A DNA stretch of 64,000 bases from contig CALMZP010000031.1 in NCBI GenBank assembly GCA_937870635.1, positions 62,001 to 126,000 on the forward strand, read 5' to 3'. The position numbers and the translations under genes are program-made. The notes under the pieces were generated by a model. The model was not told where the DNA came from. It searched no databases and was given only the letters and a program-made list of their open reading frames with translations. This DNA is from an uncultured Acidobacteriota bacterium. GTDB taxonomy: Bacteria > Acidobacteriota > Thermoanaerobaculia > Gp7-AA8. Positions 1-10,053 of this stretch are shown here, one piece after another; the first letter of the stretch is position 1; each line of letters starts with the position of its first letter.

Positions 1-35
1 GGCAGAAGAGCGCTCGCGCTCGGGCGCGGAATCTA

Positions 36-968
36 TCACAGGGGTTGCGATGCGATCCGCCGCCTCACCGATCGCCGGATGAAACGAAGCGCGGCGTCCA
101 CCCACTCTTCGGTTCGCGGCGCCTTCTCCAGAGGAATCTCGCGCGTGTTGCGGGGCAGCCCGGTCGCGAACTGATTGATCGTCCACACCAGCGAATCGCG
201 GTCCCGGACGTAGAGATCCTTGTGCATGCCGTCATTGACGATGTGGATGGCTTTCTTCTCGGCCACGCAGTGATCGTGAAGCTCGTGCGCCATCCAGGCG
301 GGCGCGACCTCATCGTCGGCGCCGTGGATCACGAGCAGGGGAACCGTCAGGCGTTTGACGACCGACCGGGTGTTGAACAGGTTGCCCGCGAGGAGGTGCA
401 TCGGGATCGTCGGAAAGAGCACACGGGTGATGTCGGGAAGACTGGTGAACGTCGACTGCAGAATGAGTCCGTCGAACGGGTGACGCTTGATGACCTGTGC
501 CGCCACCGCGCCGCCGAGAGAGAAGCCGTAAAGGATGGACGGAACGTTCTTGGGGCGGATCTTGTGATGGAACCGCGCGGCGGTGATGCCGTCTGAGACG
601 ACGCCATGGATCGAAGCCGTTCCCGTGCTCTTGCCGAACCCCCGGTAATCGAAGAACAGCACGTTGATCCCCGCGTCGAGGAGGTGCGGGATGATGTCCG
701 CGCTCACCGTGAGATTTCCGGTGTTGCCGTGGCAGAAGAGCGCCGAGGCGATCGGCTTCTTCGCCCGGCAGTACCACCCATAGAGCTCCTCGCCGTCCGG
801 TGTCTCGAACCACTGTTCTTCGACGGCGCCACGCTGGATCCCATAGTCGGCCGGATTCCACGACTTGACCGGCTCCGGCGACGGCAGGAAGAGCTGCGTG
901 TGCCGATAGACACGCCGCGCGATTTCCGCCGCGGTGAGCAGCGCGCCGCCCACCGCGATGAGCGGCAT
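36..968 (-). CDS. alpha/beta hydrolase (BAAT/Bem46-like)
   Basis: HGNTGN, GFSLGG nucleophile elbow and a late HGADDEV/H motif. Start trimmed to MPLIAVGG because the longer ORF reads through the 7-mer hairpin at 1057-1124. Confidence 0.85.
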   Translation of the reverse strand: MPLIAVGGALLTAAEIARRVYRHTQLFLPSPEPVKSWNPADYGIQRGAVEEQWFETPDGEELYGWYCRAKKPIASALFCHGNTGNLTVSADIIPHLLDAGINVLFFDYRGFGKSTGTASIHGVVSDGITAARFHHKIRPKNVPSILYGFSLGGAVAAQVIKRHPFDGLILQSTFTSLPDITRVLFPTIPMHLLAGNLFNTRSVVKRLTVPLLVIHGADDEVAPAWMAHELHDHCVAEKKAIHIVNDGMHKDLYVRDRDSLVWTINQFATGLPRNTREIPLEKAPRTEEWVDAALRFIRRSVRRRIASQPL

Positions 969-1056
969 GACCAGATCGCGTTCCTTGCGTTTACGGCTCT
1001 TGCGGCGACGAGTGGCCACTTGTTGATACTTTAACCGACCGGGCCAAGGGGTGTGA

Positions 1057-1124
1057 ATTTTGGATTTTGGATTTTGGATTTTGGATTCACGCCGATCCAA
1101 AATCCAAAATCCAAAATCCAAAAT
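1057..1124. repeat. Inverted pair of TTTTGGA heptamer tandem arrays (hairpin)
   Basis: ATTTTGGATTTTGGATTTTGGATTTTGGATT - cacgccg - ATCCAAAATCCAAAATCCAAAATCCAAAAT. Confidence 0.95.
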
Positions 1125-1146
1125 GCATCTATGGTGAAATCCACCC

Positions 1147-1560
1147 ATGAGAACCGTCGAGAGCCGCGTCCGCGTCCGCTACAAAGAGACCGACCAGATG
1201 GGCATCGCCCATCACTCCAACTACATCGTCTGGTTCGAGATCGGCCGGACGGATCTCTGCCGCGCGACGGGTTTCTCCTACTCGATGATCGAGGAGCGTG
1301 GGTTCATCCTCGTCGTGACCGAAGTGGTCTGCCGCTTCCGTGTTCCTTATCGCTACGACGACGAGGTGGTGATCAAAACCTCGGTTGGCGAAGCGGCCAG
1401 CCGTTCGATGAAATTCGCCTACGAGCTGCGCGACGCCTCGGGCGAGACCCTGCACGCCGCCGGCTCGAGCAGCCACCTCTGGCTGGACAAGGAGACCAGG
1501 CGCCCGGTGCGCGCGGACGAAGAAGTGATGCGCGCCTTCGCGCCCTTCCTGGCAGGGTAG
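1147..1560 (+). CDS. acyl-CoA thioesterase, YbgC/FadM 4HBT family
   Basis: RVRYKETDQMGIAHHSNYIVWFE hot-dog thioesterase motif. Confidence 0.9.
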   Translation: MRTVESRVRVRYKETDQMGIAHHSNYIVWFEIGRTDLCRATGFSYSMIEERGFILVVTEVVCRFRVPYRYDDEVVIKTSVGEAASRSMKFAYELRDASGETLHAAGSSSHLWLDKETRRPVRADEEVMRAFAPFLAG

Positions 1561-1635
1561 GTGGAGCCGCGGGCGATCCCGCCCGCGGGTGAATGAGGGA
1601 ACCGCAGAAGCGGGCGGGATCGCCCGCGGCTCCAC
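1561..1635. repeat. Paired GTGGAGCC-type palindromic element between convergent genes
   Basis: gtggagccgcgggcgatcccgcccgcgg ... cgggcgggatcgcccgcggctccac; starts directly after the TAG of the upstream gene. Confidence 0.9.
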
Positions 1636-1645
1636 TCGGTGCGCC

Positions 1646-2074
1646 TTACAGATTCGTAAACCGGCCCGTCAGGTACTGCTGCGGGCTGGCTGCGAAGGCC
1701 GACTTGTTCGCCTCGGACGAGAAGTAGTAGATCCGTCCCTTGTACTCGAAGGTCGGCGTCGTCGCTCTCATCGAGATCTTGCTGCCGTCGACCGGGTCCA
1801 TGGCGATCGCGGGGGAGAAGGGGAGCGAGGCCCGCAGCTTCTCGTCCTCCGGCGAGAGGACGATCGGCGTGGGCGTCTCCCACGGCTGGACCTTCGGCTT
1901 CGGCGGCGGCGCCTCGTCGGACAGCATCGGCGGAGGGTCGATTACCTTCGGCCGCGGGTCCACGGACTCGATGGTCTGCATTTGGGAGACCTGCGGCCCG
2001 GCAGTCCGGGCAGCCGGCGTGGAGGCGCGCGAACAGGCCAGGGAGAGAAGAATCAGCGCGAGGAAGTGCCGCAT
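1646..2074 (-). CDS. lipoprotein with YHS-like domain
   Basis: Lipoprotein signal MRHFLALILLSLACSR; DPVDGSKI...YKGRIYYFSSEANKSAFAASPQQYL resembles YHS. Confidence 0.7.
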   Translation of the reverse strand: MRHFLALILLSLACSRASTPAARTAGPQVSQMQTIESVDPRPKVIDPPPMLSDEAPPPKPKVQPWETPTPIVLSPEDEKLRASLPFSPAIAMDPVDGSKISMRATTPTFEYKGRIYYFSSEANKSAFAASPQQYLTGRFTNL

Positions 2075-2117
2075 CGGAAGACCTTGCTGCGAATGGCGTT
2101 CCAGAAAAGGGAGTTGG

Positions 2118-2201
2118 TGCGAAAGGGGGGACTCGAACCCCCATGATCTAGTGATCACAGGCTTCTGAGACCTGCGCGTCTACCAGTTCCGCCACTTTCG
2201 C
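2118..2201 (-). tRNA. tRNA-Leu (CAG)
   Basis: GCGAAAGTGGCGGAACTGGTAGACGCGCAGGTCTCAGAAGCCTG...GGGGGTTCGAGTCCCCCCTTTCGCA; paired acceptor stem, long variable arm, CTCAGAA loop. Confidence 0.93.
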
Positions 2202-2340
2202 ACACTGCATCGGTGGGAAGGTGATTCTAGATGCAAGGGGAGGAATGTCAATTGCTCAGGTGATATTCCAGCGAGCGATGCTTCCCACGCCTCAACGAAA
2301 CGATTATTCTGGACAGGCCACGCCTGACCTGAAATCGTCG

Positions 2341-2964
2341 ATGTCCTCCCCACCAGAAACGGCCCCGAAGGTGCTCATCGAGGCACCGCCGCGCTCGCCG
2401 ACCCTGTCGGCCGAGGTGTGGAATCTGCCGAATGCGCTGACGCTGCTGCGGATCTTCCTCGTGCCGTTCCTCGTGGTCGTTCTCCTGACCCGTTTCTCGG
2501 GCCGCGAGTATGCCGGACTGGCCATCTTCCTGGTTGCCGCGATCACCGATTTCTTCGACGGATACATCGCCCGGAAGCGCAACCAGATGACGCGGCTCGG
2601 GGCGCTGCTCGATCCGATCGCGGACAAGCTCCTCATGTCCGCCGCCTTCATCTCGCTCGTCGAGATGGACCCGACGCACGTCCCGGCGTGGATGGTGGTG
2701 ATCATCATCGGCCGCGAGTTCGCCGTCTCCGGCCTGCGCTCGATCGCCGCTCAGCAGGGTGTGACGATCTCGGCGTCACCGCTGGGAAAGAGCAAGATGA
2801 TCTCGCAGGTCGTCGCCATCTCCCTCCTCATCCTCGGCCACGAGCTGGGAGAGTTCCGGCTGATCGGCACGGTTGCGCTGTGGGTGGTGATGCTTTTCGC
2901 GCTGATCTCGGCGATCGACTACTTCGGAAAATTCACGCGCGCGGTCATTCTTCCGCGGCGGTGA
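2341..2964 (+). CDS. pgsA: CDP-diacylglycerol--glycerol-3-phosphate 3-phosphatidyltransferase
   Basis: NLPNALTLLRIFLVP and D(ITDFFDGYIARKRNQMTRLGALLDPIADKLL) CDP-alcohol phosphatidyltransferase motif; start chosen at MSSPPET. Confidence 0.92.
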   Translation: MSSPPETAPKVLIEAPPRSPTLSAEVWNLPNALTLLRIFLVPFLVVVLLTRFSGREYAGLAIFLVAAITDFFDGYIARKRNQMTRLGALLDPIADKLLMSAAFISLVEMDPTHVPAWMVVIIIGREFAVSGLRSIAAQQGVTISASPLGKSKMISQVVAISLLILGHELGEFRLIGTVALWVVMLFALISAIDYFGKFTRAVILPRR

Positions 2965-3784
2965 CCAGCAGCCGGTAAACGTCGTTCTTCCGCAGGCCAA
3001 ATTTCTCCGCAACCATTTTCACCGCGTCATTCCGCCTCATGCCCGATGCGCGCAGGCGCTCGAACTCGGCGTTCATGTCCGCGGCCGAAACTTCGGCCTT
3101 CGCTTTGGGAGCGCGGCCGATCACGAGCGTGATCTCCCCATGCACGCGGTCTCTGGACGCCAGCTGCGGAAGAACCGAGGTAATCGGGCCGCTGATGATC
3201 TCTTCGTGCAACTTGGTCAGTTCTCGCGCAACGGCGACCTCCGCGTCGCCGAAAACGCCCAGCGCATCTTCGAGCGAGGCGACCACCCGCTCCGGCGATT
3301 CGTAGACCACGACCGTGTGTCCCAGCTCCGCCGCGTGACGATAGAAGTCGAGGCGTTCCCCCTGGCGGTGCGGCGAGAAACCGAGGAACGTGAACGGAAG
3401 GGGAGCGATGCCGCTGGCGACGAGCGCGAGGACGGCCGCCATCGGTCCCGGAATCGGCTCGATCTCGATCCCGCGTTCCCTTGCGATCCTGACGATGCGG
3501 TACCCAGGGTCGGAGACGAGAGGCATTCCCGCGTCGCTCACGAGCGCGAAGGATTGCCCGGCCTCGATCCGCTCCACCAGCTGTGGCGCCTTCTCGTCTT
3601 CGTTGTGCTCGTGATAGCTCTCGGCCGGCGTCTCGATTCCGAAATGTGTGAGCAGCTTGCGTGTGTGCCGCGTGTCTTCACACAGGATCAGATCGACGCC
3701 GCGGAGCGCGTCGATCGCGCGCGGGCTCATGTCGGACAGATTGCCGATCGGCGTGCCAACGATGACGAGCCTGCCCGCCATCAC
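2945..3784 (-). CDS. rsmI: 16S rRNA (cytidine(1402)-2'-O)-methyltransferase
   Basis: LVIVGTPIGNLSDMSPRAIDALRGVDLILCEDTRHT; tetrapyrrole methylase family. Confidence 0.95.
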   Translation of the reverse strand: MMAGRLVIVGTPIGNLSDMSPRAIDALRGVDLILCEDTRHTRKLLTHFGIETPAESYHEHNEDEKAPQLVERIEAGQSFALVSDAGMPLVSDPGYRIVRIARERGIEIEPIPGPMAAVLALVASGIAPLPFTFLGFSPHRQGERLDFYRHAAELGHTVVVYESPERVVASLEDALGVFGDAEVAVARELTKLHEEIISGPITSVLPQLASRDRVHGEITLVIGRAPKAKAEVSAADMNAEFERLRASGMRRNDAVKMVAEKFGLRKNDVYRLLVTAAEE

Positions 3785-4461
3785 TTACCTCGAAGAACGT
3801 AGCTGCGCGCGAGCAGGATCGCCGCGGAGGCGGCCACGTTCAGCGATTCGACGCGCTTCGACATCGGGATGGCGATGAGCTTCGCGCGGCGACGGATCTC
3901 GTCGGAGACGCCGCTCCCTTCGTTGCCGAAGACGATCATCGCGTCCTTCGTCGGAGGGTCGATCGTCTGTCCAGCTGCGTCGGCGGCGAAGATCGGGAGG
4001 CCGTCCAGATCGGCGAGTGTGCCCTGCACGACGGGCACGCGCAGGACCGCCCCGACCGAGGCGCGGATGGCTTTGGGCGCGAAAGGGTCGGCGCAACCGG
4101 GTAGAAGGATGACGCCGCCGCAATCAAAGGCCGCCGCCAGGCGGATGATCGTCCCGACATTTCCGGGATCCTGCACCGCGTCGAGCACGACCACGGGGCC
4201 GTTGTTCGCGACGATTTTCTGTCCCTTCGGCCGGGCGAACAGGCCCAGGACGTCCTGCGGCGTTCGGGTATCGGCCAGGGCGTCGAAGAGCTCGTCGGTG
4301 AACGTTTCGCCGCGCGTGACGAGGAGCAGCGGCTGCCATCCGGCGGCCATGGCGTCGTCGACCTGCTTGTGTCCCTCGAGAACGAATTCGTCCTCCGGAT
4401 CGCGCATGGCGTCCCGCACTCGCTGGAACAGGGGGTTGTGCCTGCTGGAAATCGTCTTCAT
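3781..4461 (-). CDS. TrmH/SpoU-family RNA methyltransferase
   Basis: MKTISSRHNPLFQRVRDAM...VVLDAVQDPGNVGTIIRLAAAF...IVFGNEGSGVSDEI...IPMSKRVESLNVAASAAILL. Confidence 0.92.
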   Translation of the reverse strand: MKTISSRHNPLFQRVRDAMRDPEDEFVLEGHKQVDDAMAAGWQPLLLVTRGETFTDELFDALADTRTPQDVLGLFARPKGQKIVANNGPVVVLDAVQDPGNVGTIIRLAAAFDCGGVILLPGCADPFAPKAIRASVGAVLRVPVVQGTLADLDGLPIFAADAAGQTIDPPTKDAMIVFGNEGSGVSDEIRRRAKLIAIPMSKRVESLNVAASAAILLARSYVLRGK

Positions 4462-4491
4462 CCGGAGCGGATGACATGATAAAACGCGTTC

Positions 4492-5691
4492 ATGTCCACC
4501 GCTGCCCGATCCGGCATCCGGTTCGCCGACCGAATCCACGCGATCCAGGAATCGCCGACGCTGGCGGTCATGAACCGCGCCGCGGCCCTCACGGCGAGCG
4601 CCGTCGCCGTCGCCGATTTCGGCCCCGGCGAGCCCGATTTCGCCACGCCGCGGCACGTGGGTGAGGCCGGGAAACGCGCCATCGACCAGGGATTCACCAA
4701 ATACACGAACGCCAGCGGCACGAAAGCTCTGCGCGACGCGATCGCCGCCCGGTACAACCGGCGGTACGACACGCGTCTGGCCACCGAGAACGTGATCACC
4801 GGCAGTGGAGGGAAGCAGGAACTCTTCAACCTGATGCTGGCGCTCATTCAAGAGGGGGATGAGGTCATCATCCCGGTCCCTTACTGGGTGAGCTTCCCCG
4901 ACCAGGTGGCCTTCGCCGGCGGCAAGCCCGTTTTCGCGCAGACGGATCCCGAGAACCAGTACCGGCCGCGGTTCGAGGACATCGCCGCGGTGGCAACGGA
5001 CCGCACCCGCGCGGTCATCATCAATTCACCGAACAATCCGACCGGCGCAGTCATCGCCGAGAGCGACCTCGCGCGCATTGTCGAGTGGTGCGTCGCGCGC
5101 GACATCTTCCTCATCTACGACGAGACCTACGAGCTGTTCGTCTACGAGGGCCGGCACGCTTCGGCGATCGCGTGGTTCAACCAGCATCCCGAGAACGTGA
5201 TCGTCGTGAACTCGATGTCCAAGACCTTTGCCATGACCGGCTGGCGCCTCGGCTACGCCATCGCGCACAAGGACATCATCTCGATGCTCGGGAAGATCCA
5301 GAGCCATTCGACTTCGAATCCCAGCACGATCTCGCAGGCTGCGGCGGTGGAAGCGCTCAACGGAGACGATACCGAGGTCCAGCGGATGTTCAACGCATAC
5401 AGCGAGCGCCGCGCATGGCTGGTTCCCGCGCTGAATCGCATCGCCGGGTTCTGTTGCGCCGATCCCGACGGCGCGTTCTACGTGTTCCCGGACATCAATG
5501 CTTTCTTCGGCCGCGGGCCGGTCCGCGACTCGACCACGTTCGCGTCATTCCTGCTCGACGAGGCCCGCGTCGCGGTCGTCCCCGGCGCCGCCTTCGGGCA
5601 GGAACAGGGCGTGAGAATCAGCTACGCCACCTCGATGGAGAGGATCCGCGAGGGTGTCTCACGGATCGAGGCGGCGGTCAGGAAGCTTTGA
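4492..5691 (+). CDS. pyridoxal-phosphate-dependent aminotransferase (aspartate aminotransferase-like)
   Basis: FGPGEPDFATPRHV, NSPNNPTG, NSMSKTFAMTGWRLGY motifs. Confidence 0.92.
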   Translation: MSTAARSGIRFADRIHAIQESPTLAVMNRAAALTASAVAVADFGPGEPDFATPRHVGEAGKRAIDQGFTKYTNASGTKALRDAIAARYNRRYDTRLATENVITGSGGKQELFNLMLALIQEGDEVIIPVPYWVSFPDQVAFAGGKPVFAQTDPENQYRPRFEDIAAVATDRTRAVIINSPNNPTGAVIAESDLARIVEWCVARDIFLIYDETYELFVYEGRHASAIAWFNQHPENVIVVNSMSKTFAMTGWRLGYAIAHKDIISMLGKIQSHSTSNPSTISQAAAVEALNGDDTEVQRMFNAYSERRAWLVPALNRIAGFCCADPDGAFYVFPDINAFFGRGPVRDSTTFASFLLDEARVAVVPGAAFGQEQGVRISYATSMERIREGVSRIEAAVRKL

Positions 5692-5692
5692 C

Positions 5693-5716
5693 CGTTAACG
5701 GTTAACGGTTAACGGA
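5693..5716. repeat. GTTAACG heptamer tandem repeat
   Basis: ccgttaacggttaacggttaacgg immediately downstream of the aminotransferase stop. Confidence 0.85.
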
Positions 5717-5782
5717 CGGAATGCCCCTCGCGTCCGCTCCGTTTCGCCTTCCAGTTTCCAGCCGTTTCATAAGGAGAAATTT

Positions 5783-6706
5783 GTGAAGAAAACCATCACC
5801 ATGCTCATGGTGTTTGCGTTCGCCACCGTGGCGTTCGCGCAGACAAAGCCTGCTGCGACCCCCGCGCAGCAGCAGGCCAACACGGACCCGATCGTGATCG
5901 CCGCCGGCGACCTGTCGATCCGCCAGTCGGAATTTGAAGCCGCGATCAAGACCCTTCCTCAGGAGTACCAGCAGTTTGCCTCCGGCCCCGGCAAGAAGCA
6001 GTTCGCCGAGGACTTTCTCAGGATGAAGATGCTGGCCGCCGAGGGGACGAAGAACGGCCTGGACAAGGATCCGGACGTCGTTCGCCAGCTCAACCTGATG
6101 CGCGAGAACCTGATCGCCAACGCCCAGCTCGGCCGTATCGAGAAGAGCATCACCATCACCGAAGCCGATCTTCAGAAAGCCTACGAGGCCAACAAAGGCC
6201 AGTACGAGCAGGTCAAGGCCCGCCACATCCTGATCGCTTTCAAGGGCAGCCCCGCAGCCGACCCGGAGAAGACGGAGCTGACCGAAGAGCAGGCCAAAGC
6301 GAAGGCTGAGGCGCTGCGGAAACAGCTCGTTGCAGGTGCCAACTTCGACGAGCTCGCGAAGAAGGAATCCGACGACAAGGGTTCCGGCGCCCGCGGCGGC
6401 GACCTCGGTCCCTTTACTCGCGGTCAGATGGTCGACGAGTTCGAGAAAGCCGCTTTCTCCGCCAAGGTCGGCGAGATCGCACCCGTAGTCCGGACCCAGT
6501 TCGGATACCACATCATCAAGGTCGACGAGCACACGACCACGCCCTTCGTGGAAGTGAAGGAGCAGCTCGAGCGCACCGAGCGCCAGAAGAAGATGCAGGA
6601 AACGCTCGAAGCGATGAAGACGAGCTCGAAGGCAACCTTCAACGAGGCGTACTTTGCGCCGGCCACTCCCGCCACGCCGCCGGCTCCACCGGCCCCCAAG
6701 CAGTAG
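5783..6706 (+). CDS. PpiC-type (parvulin/SurA-like) peptidylprolyl isomerase
   Basis: Signal peptide; ARHILIAFKGS...FDELAKKESDDKGSGARGGDLGPFTRGQMVDEFEKAAFSAKVGEIAPVVRTQFGYHIIKV. Confidence 0.93.
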   Translation: MKKTITMLMVFAFATVAFAQTKPAATPAQQQANTDPIVIAAGDLSIRQSEFEAAIKTLPQEYQQFASGPGKKQFAEDFLRMKMLAAEGTKNGLDKDPDVVRQLNLMRENLIANAQLGRIEKSITITEADLQKAYEANKGQYEQVKARHILIAFKGSPAADPEKTELTEEQAKAKAEALRKQLVAGANFDELAKKESDDKGSGARGGDLGPFTRGQMVDEFEKAAFSAKVGEIAPVVRTQFGYHIIKVDEHTTTPFVEVKEQLERTERQKKMQETLEAMKTSSKATFNEAYFAPATPATPPAPPAPKQ

Positions 6707-6768
6707 AACCGTTGAGAGGCGGGGTCGACAGTTGACTCCGCCTCTCCCTCCCCGTATCGTTTCCGCAC

Positions 6769-6981
6769 ATGGAAATTCCGTCGAAGGTCTCGGTTTTCAA
6801 CCGCACGCTCGAAGTAAAGGGCAAGCTCGGCATGCTCATCGCCGTCAGCGAGGGCTTTTACGAGATCGTGCTCGAGGTGCAGAGCCGGAACCACACGGTG
6901 CTGTTTCCGATCGCCGAGACGGTCGTGATTTTCAACGAGGCCGTCCCGAACATCTCCGCCGACTTCGAAATCGAGCGGTAG
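6769..6981 (+). CDS. small conserved-looking protein of unknown function
   Basis: 70-aa ORF MEIPSKVSVFNRTLEVKGKLGMLIAVSEG..., between coding neighbours. Confidence 0.55.
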   Translation: MEIPSKVSVFNRTLEVKGKLGMLIAVSEGFYEIVLEVQSRNHTVLFPIAETVVIFNEAVPNISADFEIER

Positions 6982-6985
6982 AAAA

Positions 6986-7046
6986 GTGGAGCGCGGGCGA
7001 TCTCGCCCGCGGGGTTCTCAGCGGGCGGGATCGCCCGCGGCTCCAT
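6986..7046. repeat. Paired GTGGAGC-type palindromic element between convergent genes
   Basis: gtggagcgcgggcgatctcgcccgcgg ... gcgggcgggatcgcccgcggctccat. Confidence 0.9.
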
Positions 7047-7819
7047 CACGCTTCGATCGGCTTCGCGAACAGGAACGCCACTCCCACCCCAATCAGGTAG
7101 AGGACGATCATCGGAATCGCCAGCGCGAGTTGCGTGACCATGTCCGGGGTCGGCGTGATCACCGCGGCGAAGATGAATGCAAGCAGCACCGCGTACTTGA
7201 ACTTCTGTAGCAGGAACGCCGGCGTCACGATCCCGATCCGCGCCAGGAAGAACACGAAGATCGGGGTCTCGAAGACGATTCCCGCCGCAAGGATGATCAG
7301 GCTGGCGAACGAGAAGTAATCGTCGACCGTGACCATCTGCTTGAAGTTCTTGCCGGTCTCGACGAAGAAGGCGCACGTCGAAGGAAGGAGAAACCGGTAG
7401 CCGAAATATCCTCCGGCCACGAAGAAGAGCGCCCCGAAAAAGATGAACGGAAGCGCGTAACGGCGTTCCTTCCTGTAAAGACCGGGCGAGATGAACTGCC
7501 AGATCTGCCAGAGGATCACAGGCGCCGCCAGGAACAGCCCCGCAAAGAACGCCACCTTCATGTAGAGGAAAAACGGGGCGGTCAGTCGCGTGTAGGCCAG
7601 GGAGTCGCCGGGAGGCAGGTACCGCGCCAACGGCTCCTGCAGCTTCTCGAAGATCTGGGGCGCAAAGTTCCAGCACACCAGGAACGAGACGAATACCGCG
7701 ATGAAGGAGTAGAGGAGGCGCTTTCGAAGCTCCTCGAGGTGGTCGAGGAACGACATCTTCTCCAGCTCGTGGTCGGGTTCCTGTTCCGTCGCCGACTCGG
7801 TCGTGTCGGCGGTCATCAC
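7046..7819 (-). CDS. tatC: twin-arginine translocase subunit TatC
   Basis: MSFLDHLEELRKRLLYSF and six hydrophobic helices. Confidence 0.95.
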   Translation of the reverse strand: MMTADTTESATEQEPDHELEKMSFLDHLEELRKRLLYSFIAVFVSFLVCWNFAPQIFEKLQEPLARYLPPGDSLAYTRLTAPFFLYMKVAFFAGLFLAAPVILWQIWQFISPGLYRKERRYALPFIFFGALFFVAGGYFGYRFLLPSTCAFFVETGKNFKQMVTVDDYFSFASLIILAAGIVFETPIFVFFLARIGIVTPAFLLQKFKYAVLLAFIFAAVITPTPDMVTQLALAIPMIVLYLIGVGVAFLFAKPIEA

Positions 7820-8148
7820 GATTCGGTCATCGGAGGCGGAGCGTTCGGATTCGCGTTCGGCTTCTTCTCCTCGGCCGGCATGGAGAAGGGACCCGGGGTC
7901 GGTTCCAGGGGAGGCAGTGGCTCGCTCCTTGATACCGTTTCCAGCGGCATGATGGACGGTCCGATCTGTTTCAGCTCCTCGATCCGGACTTCGCGCTCGA
8001 TCGTGTTCTTGAGGTCGTCAGTGGCCTTCCGGAACTCGCCAAGGGCTTTTCCGAGGGTCTTGCCGATTTCAGGGAGCTTCCGCGGCCCGAAGACGATCAG
8101 GGCGACCGCCAGGATGATCAGGATCTCTGGAACCCCCATGTTGAACAT
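7816..8148 (-). CDS. tatA: twin-arginine translocase TatA/TatE-type subunit
   Basis: MGVPEILIILAVALIVFGPRKLPEIGKTLGKALGEF. Confidence 0.92.
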   Translation of the reverse strand: MFNMGVPEILIILAVALIVFGPRKLPEIGKTLGKALGEFRKATDDLKNTIEREVRIEELKQIGPSIMPLETVSRSEPLPPLEPTPGPFSMPAEEKKPNANPNAPPPMTES

Positions 8149-8253
8149 CGAAAATTTCCCCGAAACGTGACGGGAGCGTGAACACCCCCGTCCCGGCGAA
8201 TACTCCACCTTTATAATCGCGTTGAAGTTCCTACTGAGGCGGTGCCTGTCATC

Positions 8254-9918
8254 ATGGCCAAAATCAATAAGACTGAGAAGTGGACCTTTTCACTGACCCT
8301 CGTGGTCGCTCTCGCCGGTGCGACGCTTCTCGGCGGATTCTATGGCAACCACCTGTCCGGCGCTCCCACGCCAACCGAGCTGCATAAACGGCTGAAGGAG
8401 TACACGGATCTGCTCAGCGCCGTTTCCACCTGGGCTCCCGAAGACATCACCTCCGACAAGTTCGTCTATTCGTCGATCGACGGAATGCTCCGTACGCTCG
8501 ACCCCCACACCTCCTTCCTCGAGCCGAAGGAGTACACCGACATGCAGGACCGTCAGAAGGGTACCTTCTACGGCCTGGGAATCCTTGTGACGAAGCGGAA
8601 CGATCAGGTGACGGTCATCACGCCGCTCGAGGGGACTCCTGCTGCACGGCTCGGCATCCGGGCGGGCGACGTCATCTCCGAGGTCGAAGGTGTCGCCACT
8701 GAAGACATGCCGCTCGACGACGTCGTCAAGCGCCTGAAAGGGCCGAAGGGCAGCACCGTCAACATCAAGATTCTCCGCGTCGGCATCGAAGAACCGATTC
8801 CGCTGACCATCACCCGCGCCGCGATTCCGACGAACTCGATCTCCAATGTCCTGATGATTCGTCCCGGCGTCGGCTACGTGCGCATCAAGGACTTCACGTC
8901 GACCACGGTCCGCGAGCTCGGCGACGCCATCGAGAAGCTTCAGTCCGAGGGCATGCAGCGCCTCGTTCTCGATCTGCGCCAGAATCCGGGCGGTCTCCTC
9001 GACGCCGCGGTGGGCGTCGCCGATCATTTCCTCGAGAAGGGGCAGATGATCGTCTACACGAAGGGCCGTACGCCCGATGCCGCGCAGGATTACTTCGCGC
9101 CGGGCAAGCATGACCGTGTGGAAGTGCCGCTCGTCGTTCTCGTCAATCGCGGCAGCGCTTCGGCATCGGAGATCGTCGCCGGAGCGATCCAGGATCACGA
9201 CCGCGGGCTGGTCGTCGGCGAGACCAGCTGGGGCAAGGGCCTCGTGCAGAGTGTCTACTCGCTGCAGTACGGCGCAGGCCTGGCGCTGACGACCTCGAAG
9301 TACTACACGCCGGCAGGACGCAACATTCAGCGCGACTACAGCTCGTTCTACGACTACTACGTGGCCGATGAAGGCGCCGACATCGCCGAAGTTCCGCTGA
9401 GCCAGCGCGAGCAGTTCAAGACGGATACGGGCCGCGTCGTTTACGGCGGCGGCGGGATCACGCCCGACGTGATCGTCAAGCAGCCCGAGCTCTCGCGGAC
9501 CACCCAGGTTCTCGAGGTGCGCAGCGCGATCTTCAATTACGCGGTCGAATATGCGGCGAAGCATCCCGACCTCACCGCGGAGATCGAGATCACGCCGGCG
9601 ATCGTCGACGACTTCGCGACGTTCGCGGCGGCGAAGGATTTCGCACCGATTGCCGACATTCGCGATGCTCTGGCCAAGGCTGAGGATCGCCGGTACATCG
9701 AACGGGCGCTGAAGGCGGAGATCGTTGCCGCGAAATTCGGCTTCGACGCGTCGTATCGTTTCAGGCTGCAGGGCGACGCACAGGTGGAAAAGGCACTCGA
9801 GCTTTTCCCGGAAGCGCAGAAACTGGCGACGCTGGCAGCGAACGTCCGCGCCCGCGGCGGCGAGACGTCGCCCGACGCGTCCGCACAGGCCGCACAGGCA
9901 GCGCCGAAGACGAGATAG
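8254..9918 (+). CDS. S41-family C-terminal processing peptidase (CtpA/Prc-like)
   Basis: PDZ domain; LDLRQNPGGLLDAAVGVADHFL; NRGSASASEIVAGAIQDHDR and GETSWGKGLVQ catalytic Ser/Lys. Confidence 0.95.
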   Translation: MAKINKTEKWTFSLTLVVALAGATLLGGFYGNHLSGAPTPTELHKRLKEYTDLLSAVSTWAPEDITSDKFVYSSIDGMLRTLDPHTSFLEPKEYTDMQDRQKGTFYGLGILVTKRNDQVTVITPLEGTPAARLGIRAGDVISEVEGVATEDMPLDDVVKRLKGPKGSTVNIKILRVGIEEPIPLTITRAAIPTNSISNVLMIRPGVGYVRIKDFTSTTVRELGDAIEKLQSEGMQRLVLDLRQNPGGLLDAAVGVADHFLEKGQMIVYTKGRTPDAAQDYFAPGKHDRVEVPLVVLVNRGSASASEIVAGAIQDHDRGLVVGETSWGKGLVQSVYSLQYGAGLALTTSKYYTPAGRNIQRDYSSFYDYYVADEGADIAEVPLSQREQFKTDTGRVVYGGGGITPDVIVKQPELSRTTQVLEVRSAIFNYAVEYAAKHPDLTAEIEITPAIVDDFATFAAAKDFAPIADIRDALAKAEDRRYIERALKAEIVAAKFGFDASYRFRLQGDAQVEKALELFPEAQKLATLAANVRARGGETSPDASAQAAQAAPKTR

Positions 9919-9944
9919 GTGGAGCGCGGGCGACCTCGCCCGCG
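9919..9944 (+). repeat. GTGGAGC-type palindromic element
   Basis: gtggagcgcgggcgacctcgcccgcg directly after the TAG stop. Confidence 0.9.
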
Positions 9945-10053
9945 TTCCCCGTTTCCCCGGCGGATCGGACCCTCACTCCCGGCCCCCGACTTGCAGACCT
10001 CCACGCACGGGTGCTATACGTGTCGCCGCTTTTCCGGGAGGAGCACTCCGCAC